Shown here one piece after another: positions 17,901 through 25,081 of a DNA stretch of 64,000 nt. The notes under the pieces are model-generated. The model made no database searches, was not told the DNA's origin, and saw only the letters and a list, made by a program, of their open reading frames with translations. The stretch's first letter is position 1. Each line of letters starts with the position of its first letter. The position numbers and the translations under genes were made by a program. This DNA comes from Oscillospiraceae bacterium. GTDB lineage: Bacteria > Bacillota > Clostridia > Oscillospirales > Ruminococcaceae. The stretch covers positions 1-64,000 of the forward strand of contig JAJQIF010000028.1 in assembly GCA_021199355.1 (NCBI GenBank). Direction: 5' to 3'.

Positions 17901-20900
17901 GCTTGACTATGACAGCGACGGAAATTCCTGCTGGTGGGAGGACTACACTTCTGAGATGTTCGGCGGTGACTCGTCCTACTCATACACTTTCACCATGCCT
18001 GATTATGATGTTGAAATATACTTCGTGGTCGGTCAGTACACTTTGACAAATGTCGTAAATGATGCCGACGCTGGTACTGTAGCGAATGACTATCTCCTTG
18101 CCTATGGTGGTGAGACAGTCAACATTTGGGTACATACCAATGATGGGTACACCTTGTCTAGCCTGACTGCAACCGACGCAAGCGGTAATTCGCTTAGCAT
18201 CTCGTTTGTTGAGACTTACCTGTATGAGTACGAATACAGCGGAGAAAGTCGCTACTACGACATATACGAATTCACCATGCCGGCAAGTGATGTTACCATC
18301 ACAGGAGTGTTTGAAGAAATTCACACCCACACCCTCACCCACGTCGAAGCAACCGATGCCACCTGCACCGAGGACGGCAACACTGAGTATTGGTACTGCG
18401 ATGACTGCGGCAAGTACTTCAGCGATGAAGACGCAGAGAACGAAATCACCCTTGACGACACCGTCGTGGAAGCAACCGGTCATGACTATGGCTGTGATGA
18501 GGCTACATTTACACTTTCAGTTTCCGCTTATTCGCTCATGGGTTATCCGCAATCAGGCGATACGCTTGACATAACTCTTCCGTACAGCCTGAGCGCAAGC
18601 GACGATGTCGTTCTTCCTGTTTCCTATACACTGACCGTAAACGGCGTGACTGTAAGCCTCAAGGGCTCCGACGGAACGGGAAGCGGAACGTACACCCAGA
18701 CGGTTGATATCGGTTATGTGGCAATGAATTATTCCGAATCTGGCAACGCGATGATTCCGCAGTCCTCAACAGCCGTTTCAGGCGATATTGTTGTAACCGC
18801 AATCGTTGATTGCAGTGCATACGGAAGCGACTGCACAATAGATGTAAGTGATATTGGCAGTTGGGACTTTGAATTTGGATACGTTCAGGCAGGCGCAACT
18901 ACCGGTGCCGGAGTCAACGCTGACGGCATGACCATCACCAAGACCTATGAAAGCACAAACGTAAGCTGGACCTGGTCGGACGACTACAGCTCCGCAACCG
19001 CAACCTTCACCTGCCTTAATGATTCTTCACATACTATGGAGGTTGACGCGACGGTAACCTCCGAGACGACTGATGCTACTTGCACCGAGGTTGGAAAGAC
19101 AGTTTATACTGCAACTGCTACCTTGAATGGCGTCACCTACACAGACACCGTAACAGTCGCCATCGACATCATAGACCACACCTACGGCGAGCCCGAATGG
19201 ACTTGGGTCTGGTCTGAAACAGAGCAGACCTACACCGTAACCGCCAAGTTCACCTGCACGGTATGCGGCGGAACCGACACCGAAACAGCACTTGTCACTT
19301 CCGATACTACCAATGCAACCTGCACCGCAACCGGAAGCACCATCTACACCGCAGTTGTCGATATGGACGGCACTGCCTATAGCGGTACCAAGACCGTTGA
19401 GCTTCCGATGATTCCTCATACGGAAGGCGAAGCCGTCACCGAGAACGAAGTCGCGGCGACCTGCACGACCGATGGCTCTTACGACACCGTCGTTTACTGC
19501 TCAGTTTGTGGCGAGGAGCTATCGAGGGAGACTGTAACGGTTCCTGCAACCGGACTGCATAACTACGAACTGACCTATACCGACCCTGACACAGGTGACA
19601 AGACCTACACCTGCTCAGTCTGTGGTGAGACCAAGGTTGTCAAGGGCTCAAGCTCTCTGACTATCGACTGCACTAACTACGGCGTTTGCTGGTCAGAAGA
19701 TACATTGTTCTTCCATGCTGGCAGCTGGTCATCTTACGAAATAGATGGTGGCGACAGTTTCCTCAATGCTCTTGCTGTAGATGGAGCAATCCTTGCTATC
19801 ACAAGAAGCGACGAGAGCGGAGTTGTATACGATGGAGTTTCAAACTATGAGAATTTCATCCTGATCGACAGTTGGTACACGATAAGCCCCTATATCTGGC
19901 TCGGTACTGCCGGTCATACGTCTGCTGATGAACCAAGCAAGGGAATAATTGATTGCATTTCTGATGACGGTTACTTAGTTCTTTATGACGCCAACGAGGT
20001 TTACAATGCTTATGTTGCCGCCGGCGGACTTAAAGGCGGAGATCCGCTTCTCATAACCAACGCTTCAGGCTCATACGACGTAACAAACATAAAGGTTTAC
20101 TATCCCGAAAGTGTAACTCACACTTGGGATGACGGCGTTGTAACTACCGAAGCTACCTGCACGGAAGAAGGCGTTATGACCTACACCTGCACGGTTTGCG
20201 GAGAGACCAAGACCGAGGCTATTCCTGCAAAGGGACATTCTCTTGAGCATGTAGAAGCTACCGATGCTACTTGCACCACAGACGGTAATAAAGAATACTG
20301 GGTTTGCACCGCCTGCGGCGAACTCTTCAGCGACGAGAACGGTACAACGGCAATCAGCAAGGCAGACACAGTAGTTCCCGCAACCGGTCATACCGCTGAA
20401 ATCCAGAACGCCAAGGACGCCACCTGCACCGAGGACGGCTACACCGGCGACGAGGTTTGCACTGTTTGCGGTGAGACAGTAACTACCGGTTCTGTAATCC
20501 CGGCTACAGGTCACACCTATGAAGCTGTAGTAACAGATCCTACCTGCACCGAGGGTGGATATACAACTTATACCTGCACCGTCTGCGGCGACACCTACAC
20601 CGCTGACGAGACACCTGCCACCGGTCACACCACCGAAATCCGGAACGCAAAGGACGCCACCTGCACCGAGGACGGCTACACCGGCGACGAGGTCTGCACC
20701 GTTTGTGGTGAGACGGTAACCGTCGGCACTGTAATTCCTGCAACCGGGCATAGCTACGGCGAACCTACCTTTGAATGGGCAGAGGATTACAGCTCGGCAA
20801 CAGCTACATTCGTTTGCATGAATGATGAGACTCACGTTGAAACAGTTGACGCGACCGTAACCTCAAGCACTACCGATCCTACATGTGAAGCTGGGGGCTC

Positions 20901-22131
20901 TATCGTCTACACAGCGACAGCTGACTTCAACGGCTCTACCTACACTGACGAGAAGACAGAAACCACTCCGGCAACCGGACATGATTATGTTCTTTCAAGC
21001 TGGACTTGGGCAGCTGACTACTCATCTGCAACTGCAACGTTCGTCTGCGCAAACGACAGCACTCATGTTGAGGATATAGCCGCAACGCTGACAAGCGAGA
21101 CCACAGAGGCGACCGAATCCACATATGGCAAGACCGTCTACACGGCAAGCGTTACCGTGGATGGAGTAACCTACACATCCAGCCAGATCGACACCGACAA
21201 TTCAGTCGTGGTTGATGAAGACTGCAACGTATATGATGTTGAGGCAAGTGATACCGGCGATTCCGGAAAGTACTTCGAGAATGACAGTACCGCTTCTGTC
21301 GCAATTCAGGTTGATGGCGCTGCTATTGAGATCGAGTATGACACCGCTGTGGACAGCGAGATCGAAATCTCGATTACATCCGGCGGCGTAACCTACACGT
21401 TCAACATCACTGTAAGCGGTTCCAGAAAGTCCAGCATGATTTCTGTAGCTGATGTAATCGCGGAAGCCGAAGCAACCGGTATAACATTGAATCTAAGCAA
21501 TTTCGAGTATCTGACAGTCAGCAGTGCTGACACCAGCATTGGAGCGGTCAGCATTCTCAGCAGTACCGGCGCAACCGAGCACACCTACGAAACCGTAACG
21601 ATTGAACCTACCTGCTACTCTGAAGGATCAATAACTTATACCTGCACCGTTTGTGGTGACAATTACACCGAGACGCTCGAAAAGATTGCCCATACCGAAG
21701 GCGAACAGGTCATCGAGAACCGAGTCGAAGCTACACGCACAACCGATGGCTCTTATGACTTGGTAACCTACTGCTCAGTATGCGGCGAGGAAATCTCGAG
21801 AGAGACAGTTGTAATTCCCGCAACCGGCGGCGTTGACATGATGACTATCTGGTTGAGAACACCGGCTAATTACACCTCTGTCAACGAAGCCATCGCTAAG
21901 GCTAATGCTCTTAACCCCGATGACTATTCGAACTTTGCGGATGTCACAGCGGCGATAGACGCGATTAACTGGAACCTGAATATTCTATGTCAGTCTATAG
22001 TTGATGGCTATGCCAAGACGATTGAGACAGCGATTGCAAGTCTTGTCCCTGCCGGAATGACTACCGAAGAGGTTGTAGTTAATGAGCCGATTGAGGGTAC
22101 CAACACCGACACGGAAGATGATGTCTTCTGA
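14920..22131 (+). CDS. Secreted transglutaminase-like / C-type lectin / beta-repeat protein (2403 aa)
   Basis: Starts at 14920 (MKLRKVLSLLVALAMMLEV, a signal peptide) after GGAAGGA; upstream in-frame ATGs lie inside the leader hairpin region and are rejected. Domains: a transglutaminase-like fold (about 205-345) with Cys279 in NVVCEGYSKAF, His313 in EHMWN and Asp328 in YLVDVTNSD; a C-type lectin (about 408-532) with EPN at 493 and WND at 514, the signature of Ca-dependent mannose-type binding; repeated InlB-like beta modules (about 550-1160) ending FTMPASDVTV; Cys-rich units TCTEDG...CTVCG...ATGH (about 1160-2330); and a C-terminal helical stretch (2310-2380) resembling a FIVAR unit. No sorting signal or membrane anchor is seen, so it is probably released or held non-covalently. 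Confidence 0.82.
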   Translation: MKLRKVLSLLVALAMMLEVLPLSLFANDMESMAEYTVSESVTVDASSLADNDELLEGYIEQLFGTGSNSGIMLAATYTGEDALDDVNLEVYAALKSAVANIASGAESSTVITVNVTRTTTDLGVAEITDSETFAAATSAFDAIFDSDLVFNYLMNDCPYELYWYDKLENTYLEMGVSGGGTTFIAEIHITMPVASAYQASGSTTTVDSSKVTAAQTAASYAQSLVSTYSGYSDEEKLEAFKEAICSLVSYETDYASADFGDIWQLVYVFDQDSATNVVCEGYSKAFQYLCDLAGLECITVTGTMSGGTGAGEHMWNVVYLDGVNYLVDVTNSDTGSVGQDGGLFMVCADDADASDETGYTFTVNNQTVSYVYDSTTLDLYPEDYLILGTAGGSELDLSGIVARAEPVTYNGHTYQILYAADLTWDEMEAYCEALGGYLACITTAEEDAFLFDYVSTYNSGYSTMFGFSDAAEEGTWVWVSGEETNYTNWGLSEPNGGESENYAGYYTNYPDGEWNDSATFAQQNNFLIEWDAENVTSDLPIELIYEVSININGSATYSYSGTTLGEGEEFTMWVAPSDENYECVATAVDENGNEIKITYSGTSEVTYWELQFDDDWNLLYDDDGNLIFEEVTATAYNYSFTMPASNVTVTIDFNLSKYSISISDVENGTVKADVTSTTEGETVTITVTPDSGYDISELSVTDSDGNEVIVTEETDGTYTFIMPSSDVTVSATFEAEDTHTITIIAGTGYVDYFTAVLDKTDAAEGETVTLTLTLDENLHELILIINSVTYIDENSSRLEWVDYTDNGDGTYTFTMPDKDVDIFISVGNYYITVASDWDWSYGDCGDCVGYTDSESGKYISKSELYDVGDPIRLTVTLYPDYADYGVEPVVLDAEGNSIEVTLIDSQITQWYDADDEYIGDGVYYTYSFTMPASDVTVSAILTEPSTADEYTITVRDDFNVSYSVPSSANAGDEVTITFATDDSTDKVYVDVVSVLDYDSDGNSCWWEDYTSEMFGGDSSYSYTFTMPDYDVEIYFVVGQYTLTNVVNDADAGTVANDYLLAYGGETVNIWVHTNDGYTLSSLTATDASGNSLSISFVETYLYEYEYSGESRYYDIYEFTMPASDVTITGVFEEIHTHTLTHVEATDATCTEDGNTEYWYCDDCGKYFSDEDAENEITLDDTVVEATGHDYGCDEATFTLSVSAYSLMGYPQSGDTLDITLPYSLSASDDVVLPVSYTLTVNGVTVSLKGSDGTGSGTYTQTVDIGYVAMNYSESGNAMIPQSSTAVSGDIVVTAIVDCSAYGSDCTIDVSDIGSWDFEFGYVQAGATTGAGVNADGMTITKTYESTNVSWTWSDDYSSATATFTCLNDSSHTMEVDATVTSETTDATCTEVGKTVYTATATLNGVTYTDTVTVAIDIIDHTYGEPEWTWVWSETEQTYTVTAKFTCTVCGGTDTETALVTSDTTNATCTATGSTIYTAVVDMDGTAYSGTKTVELPMIPHTEGEAVTENEVAATCTTDGSYDTVVYCSVCGEELSRETVTVPATGLHNYELTYTDPDTGDKTYTCSVCGETKVVKGSSSLTIDCTNYGVCWSEDTLFFHAGSWSSYEIDGGDSFLNALAVDGAILAITRSDESGVVYDGVSNYENFILIDSWYTISPYIWLGTAGHTSADEPSKGIIDCISDDGYLVLYDANEVYNAYVAAGGLKGGDPLLITNASGSYDVTNIKVYYPESVTHTWDDGVVTTEATCTEEGVMTYTCTVCGETKTEAIPAKGHSLEHVEATDATCTTDGNKEYWVCTACGELFSDENGTTAISKADTVVPATGHTAEIQNAKDATCTEDGYTGDEVCTVCGETVTTGSVIPATGHTYEAVVTDPTCTEGGYTTYTCTVCGDTYTADETPATGHTTEIRNAKDATCTEDGYTGDEVCTVCGETVTVGTVIPATGHSYGEPTFEWAEDYSSATATFVCMNDETHVETVDATVTSSTTDPTCEAGGSIVYTATADFNGSTYTDEKTETTPATGHDYVLSSWTWAADYSSATATFVCANDSTHVEDIAATLTSETTEATESTYGKTVYTASVTVDGVTYTSSQIDTDNSVVVDEDCNVYDVEASDTGDSGKYFENDSTASVAIQVDGAAIEIEYDTAVDSEIEISITSGGVTYTFNITVSGSRKSSMISVADVIAEAEATGITLNLSNFEYLTVSSADTSIGAVSILSSTGATEHTYETVTIEPTCYSEGSITYTCTVCGDNYTETLEKIAHTEGEQVIENRVEATRTTDGSYDLVTYCSVCGEEISRETVVIPATGGVDMMTIWLRTPANYTSVNEAIAKANALNPDDYSNFADVTAAIDAINWNLNILCQSIVDGYAKTIETAIASLVPAGMTTEEVVVNEPIEGTNTDTEDDVF
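20380..20760 (+). repeat. Near-identical Cys-rich coding repeats
   Basis: Inside the lectin protein, two units of the form NAKDATCTEDGYTGDEVCTV (from about 20407 and 20647) are almost identical in DNA as well as protein and are spaced about 240 bp apart, with a diverged unit between them. Each carries TCT...C..CG, a possible metal-binding knuckle. Recent internal duplication is likely. Confidence 0.7.
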
Positions 22132-22156
22132 TATCGCGTTGAACTGAATAGACACA

Positions 22157-22195
22157 AAAGGCGACTGACTTTTTACGGTTGGTCGCCTTTGTTTT
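22157..22195 (+). terminator. Intrinsic terminator
   Basis: AAAGGCGAC (22157-22165) pairs with GTCGCCTTT (22182-22190), followed by GTTTTT, 26 bp after the stop of the lectin protein. Confidence 0.85.
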
Positions 22196-22228
22196 TCTCA
22201 TTTTCACTCTTCCTCACCCCAACCCCGG

Positions 22229-22257
22229 TTGACAATCCCGCCTTGATATGCTACAAT
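22229..22257 (+). promoter_or_regulatory. Promoter of the small transglutaminase-like paralogue
   Basis: TTGACA (22229-22234), 17 bp, TACAAT (22252-22257): the same boxes and spacer as the promoter at 14777. Confidence 0.75.
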
Positions 22258-22304
22258 CTTAACATACAGCAGGGGGACCGGATGGATTTGTGTGTTTATC
22301 TTGG

Positions 22305-22335
22305 AATCTCTTTCGGTTCGCCGGAAGAGATTTTT
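22305..22335 (+). promoter_or_regulatory. Leader hairpin with U-run (attenuator-like), copy 2
   Basis: The same stem-loop as at 14858 (AATCTCTTTCGG, TTCG, CCGGAAGAGATT, T-run), here 29 bp before the start codon at 22364. Between promoter and hairpin both leaders share only short patches, so the hairpin is the best preserved part. Confidence 0.65.
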
Positions 22336-22363
22336 GTTTTGCGAAAATTCAGGAAGAAAGACT

Positions 22364-23989
22364 ATGAAATCAAGGAAAATCTTATCTTTAATTATTGCGG
22401 TTGTAATGGCGGTTCAGCTCATGCCGGTGTCTCTGTCCGCAAGCTACACCGGTGAGGACGCTCTGAGCGGCGTCAATCTCGAGGCATACCGGAAGCTGAA
22501 GGCGGCGATAGAAAAAATTATCGACGGCACGGTGTCGTCGACCGTCATCACAATAGAGGTCAGTTGCAGTACGACCTCCTTGGGCGTGCCTGAGATTACC
22601 GACGACAGGACGATGGAGGTTGCGGCGAACGCCTTTGCGGAAAAGCTCGATCTGAACCTGGTGCTCAGCTATCTCATCTGTGATTGCCCCTATGAGCTCT
22701 GTTGGCTTGACAAGACCTCTGCGATCTATACGGAGCAGGAATATTCCGGCAGGGGAACGACTCTGATTGCCAGTGTTATGTTAGCCTTGCCGGTAGCGAC
22801 CGATTATCAGTCGGGCGGATCGTCCACCACCGTCGACTCTTCGAAGATTTCCGCGGCGCAGACAGCCGCAAAATATGCACAGTCGGTCGTAAAGAAATAT
22901 GCGAGCTACACCGACGAGGAAAAGCTCGAAGCGTTCAAGGACACAATCTGCTCTTTGGTCTCATACGACAGTGACCATTCGGACGCAGACTATGGCGACA
23001 TCTGGCAGCTCGTCTATGTCTTCGATCAGGACACCTCGACTAATGTCGTCAGTGAGGGCTATTCAAAGGCGTTCAAGTATCTCTGCGACCTTGCGGGCAT
23101 CGACTGCATCACGGTAAGCGGCACGGTGACGGGAGGCACCGGAGATGGAGAGCATATGTGGAATATCGTCTGCCTCGACGGTGTCAACTATCTTGTCGAT
23201 GTCACCAACAGCGACGCCGGCACTGTCGGTCAGAACGGCGGGCTCTTCATGGTCTGTGCAAGTGATGCCGACTCAAGCGATTCCTCCGGCTATACTTTCG
23301 TTACCAAATCAAAAACCGTCACCTATACCTACGACAGCGTGACATTGTCGCTGTACCCCAAGAGCTATCTGACTCTCGGGACCTCCAACAAGACTACCGA
23401 TGAGACAGTCAAGGAGGTGCACACTCATACTCTGAGCAAAACCAAGGCAAAAAGCGCCACATGCACAACGAAGGGCAACATCGACTATTGGTATTGCTCC
23501 GGCTGTGACACCTATTTCAGCGACGAGGACGCCACGACCGAAATTTCGCTCAGCGATACTGTTATAGAAGCGACCGGTCATAGCTATGAAGAGATTGTAA
23601 CAGAGCCTACCTGCACCGAAGGTGGGTACACAACCCATGTATGCTCCAACTGCGGCGACACCTACACCGACAGTGAGACGGAAGCCACCGGTCACAATTA
23701 TGGGGAAACCGTAACAGATCCGACCTGCACCGAAGGCGGATACACCGTTCATACCTGTTCAGTCTGCGGCGACAGCTACACCGACAGCGAGACGGAGGCT
23801 CTTGGGCACACATATTCCGGCAGTGTGCCTGTCTTAGTCGGGGCTGATAACTACAGAACCGCCACGGTTGTCACAGCCTGTCTGACCTGCGGCGAAGAGA
23901 CTTCCGTTCTTGCCTCTCAATATCTGGACGAGCCGCTGAGACTGATTATCCAAGCAGTTTTAAAGATGACGTCGGAGTTCCTGCTATAG
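22364..23989 (+). CDS. Secreted transglutaminase-like paralogue with Cys-to-Ser change (541 aa)
   Basis: The start at 22364 gives the signal peptide MKSRKILSLIIAVVMAVQLM after AGGAAG; upstream ATGs fall in the leader. Residues 27-300 align with the N-terminal part of the 2403-residue protein upstream (TGEDAL..VNLE, CPYEL, STTVDSSK, DIWQLVYVFDQD). The transglutaminase core keeps His264 (EHMWN) and Asp279 (YLVDVTNSD), but the nucleophile position is Ser230 (NVVSEGYSKAF). Three Cys-rich units follow (TCTTKG...CSGC...; TCTEGGYTTHVCSNCGD; TCTEGGYTVHTCSVCGD). There is no lectin domain and no anchor. It is probably a duplicate of the upstream gene that lost thiol catalysis and now binds rather than cuts or crosslinks. 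Confidence 0.82.
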   Translation: MKSRKILSLIIAVVMAVQLMPVSLSASYTGEDALSGVNLEAYRKLKAAIEKIIDGTVSSTVITIEVSCSTTSLGVPEITDDRTMEVAANAFAEKLDLNLVLSYLICDCPYELCWLDKTSAIYTEQEYSGRGTTLIASVMLALPVATDYQSGGSSTTVDSSKISAAQTAAKYAQSVVKKYASYTDEEKLEAFKDTICSLVSYDSDHSDADYGDIWQLVYVFDQDTSTNVVSEGYSKAFKYLCDLAGIDCITVSGTVTGGTGDGEHMWNIVCLDGVNYLVDVTNSDAGTVGQNGGLFMVCASDADSSDSSGYTFVTKSKTVTYTYDSVTLSLYPKSYLTLGTSNKTTDETVKEVHTHTLSKTKAKSATCTTKGNIDYWYCSGCDTYFSDEDATTEISLSDTVIEATGHSYEEIVTEPTCTEGGYTTHVCSNCGDTYTDSETEATGHNYGETVTDPTCTEGGYTVHTCSVCGDSYTDSETEALGHTYSGSVPVLVGADNYRTATVVTACLTCGEETSVLASQYLDEPLRLIIQAVLKMTSEFLL

Positions 23990-24065
23990 GACGTTCTCGC
24001 AGTAGGTGGCAATATTTGTCGCCTTCCATGCAGCTTTCGACAAATTCATGAATGCAAGTCGACAT

Positions 24066-24205
24066 TTGTACATAAAAGATTCATAATTTTCTCGTTCAAA
24101 ACGGTTGCATTTTTTTGTACAATCAGGTACAATATGAATAAACCCGAGTGGTGCCAAGTTGCTCCAAGGATTCGGGTAATAACGTGTTGTACAGCTTTTT
24201 GTACA
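24066..24205 (+). promoter_or_regulatory. Promoter with repeated TTGTACA boxes
   Basis: TTGCAT (24105-24110), 17 bp, TACAAT (24128-24133) is the likely promoter of the SDR gene. TTGTACA occurs at 24066, 24115, 24187 and 24199 and as GTACAAT at 24127, all within 140 bp. Two pairs are spaced 12 bp apart (24115/24127 and 24187/24199), and one pair overlaps the promoter. A hairpin ACCCGA/TCGGGT (24142-24177) lies in the leader. The boxes look like binding sites of an unknown dimeric regulator. Confidence 0.45.
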
Positions 24206-24235
24206 CTAAAATTCAAGAAAGGCATGGTGTATTAA

Positions 24236-25006
24236 ATGGATGCATTCAGAATGGACGGAAAAGTAGCATTGGTTGCAGGCGCTAGCTCAGGAATGGGTGC
24301 CGGCACAGCCAAGATTCTCGCTGAGGCAGGGGCAAAGGTCTTTATCCTTGCGAGACGGGAAAACAAACTGGCAAGTGTTCAGAAGGAAATAACGAGCAAT
24401 GGTGGCGTCTGCGAGTATATGGTTTGTGATACTTTCAGCGAAGAGAATTGCAAGAACGCTGTTGATGCGTGCGTAAAGGCTTTTGGTCGTGTGGACGCAT
24501 TGGTTTACTGTGCAGGCATAGAAGGAAGCTCAACACTGTATTCTCCTGTCGAGGAGCAATTTGAAGCTGACAATCTTCACAACGTTATGAGCGTTAATTT
24601 CGATGGAATCTACTATATGATAAAGTATGTTTATCCTGAGATGGTGAAAGTCGGCGGCGGTTCAATCGTTGATATTTCCTCTGTTGCGGCTATAAGATCA
24701 GGCATGAGCTCCGTAGCATATGCTTCTTCCAAGGGCGCAATGTGGAGCATGGTCAAGACCCTTGCCAGAATGGTTGGTCCCCAGAAGATTCGTGTCAACT
24801 CCATCCTGCCCGGAATGGTCGAGACAGAGATGACACAGGACTATGTCAAGGATCCGGCTTTCCTTGAGCAGTTTATTCCCACTATTGCCCTGCGTGATTC
24901 CGGAAAGGTTGAGGATATCGGAAACACTGTTCTGTTCCTTGTTTCTGACGCTTCCAGATACATTACAGGACAGGACATCGTCGTTGACGGCGGTATGACC
25001 TGCTGA
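24236..25006 (+). CDS. SDR-family NAD(P)-dependent oxidoreductase
   Basis: A 256-residue classical short-chain dehydrogenase/reductase. Seen are the dinucleotide motif GASSGMG (15-21), NAG-equivalent CAGIEGS (92-98), and the catalytic Ser149, Tyr162 and Lys166 (YASSK); the C-terminal DASRYITGQDIVVDGGMTC is typical. The substrate cannot be told: FabG-like, glucose dehydrogenase-like and steroid dehydrogenase-like members all share these features. It stands alone between its own promoter with TTGTACA boxes and a terminator, so it is probably separately regulated. Confidence 0.88.
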   Translation: MDAFRMDGKVALVAGASSGMGAGTAKILAEAGAKVFILARRENKLASVQKEITSNGGVCEYMVCDTFSEENCKNAVDACVKAFGRVDALVYCAGIEGSSTLYSPVEEQFEADNLHNVMSVNFDGIYYMIKYVYPEMVKVGGGSIVDISSVAAIRSGMSSVAYASSKGAMWSMVKTLARMVGPQKIRVNSILPGMVETEMTQDYVKDPAFLEQFIPTIALRDSGKVEDIGNTVLFLVSDASRYITGQDIVVDGGMTC

Positions 25007-25026
25007 ACAACTCCATATAATCACAC

Positions 25027-25066
25027 AAAAGCGACCTCACCCATCCCGGGTGAAGCCGCTTTTTAT
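25027..25066. terminator. Terminator between convergent genes
   Basis: AAAAGCG...TCACCC / GGGTGA...CGCTTTTT (25027-25065) forms a hairpin with A- and T-runs on both sides. It sits between the SDR gene and the convergent GH13 gene and can act on both strands. Confidence 0.8.
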
Positions 25067-25081
25067 TATGCCTGTTTTCGC

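Noticed and set aside
20380-20760. Possible CRISPR-like repeat array
   Set aside because: The repeats are coding, of unequal spacing and diverged; there are no uniform spacers and no cas genes.
20071-20835. 254-codon minus-strand frame in the Cys-rich repeat region
   Set aside because: A shadow of repetitive coding sequence; the Gly/Ala/Val-rich text follows from the repeat codons.
22292-22363. In-frame upstream start for the small paralogue
   Set aside because: Same reason: it covers the leader hairpin, and the signal peptide begins at 22364.
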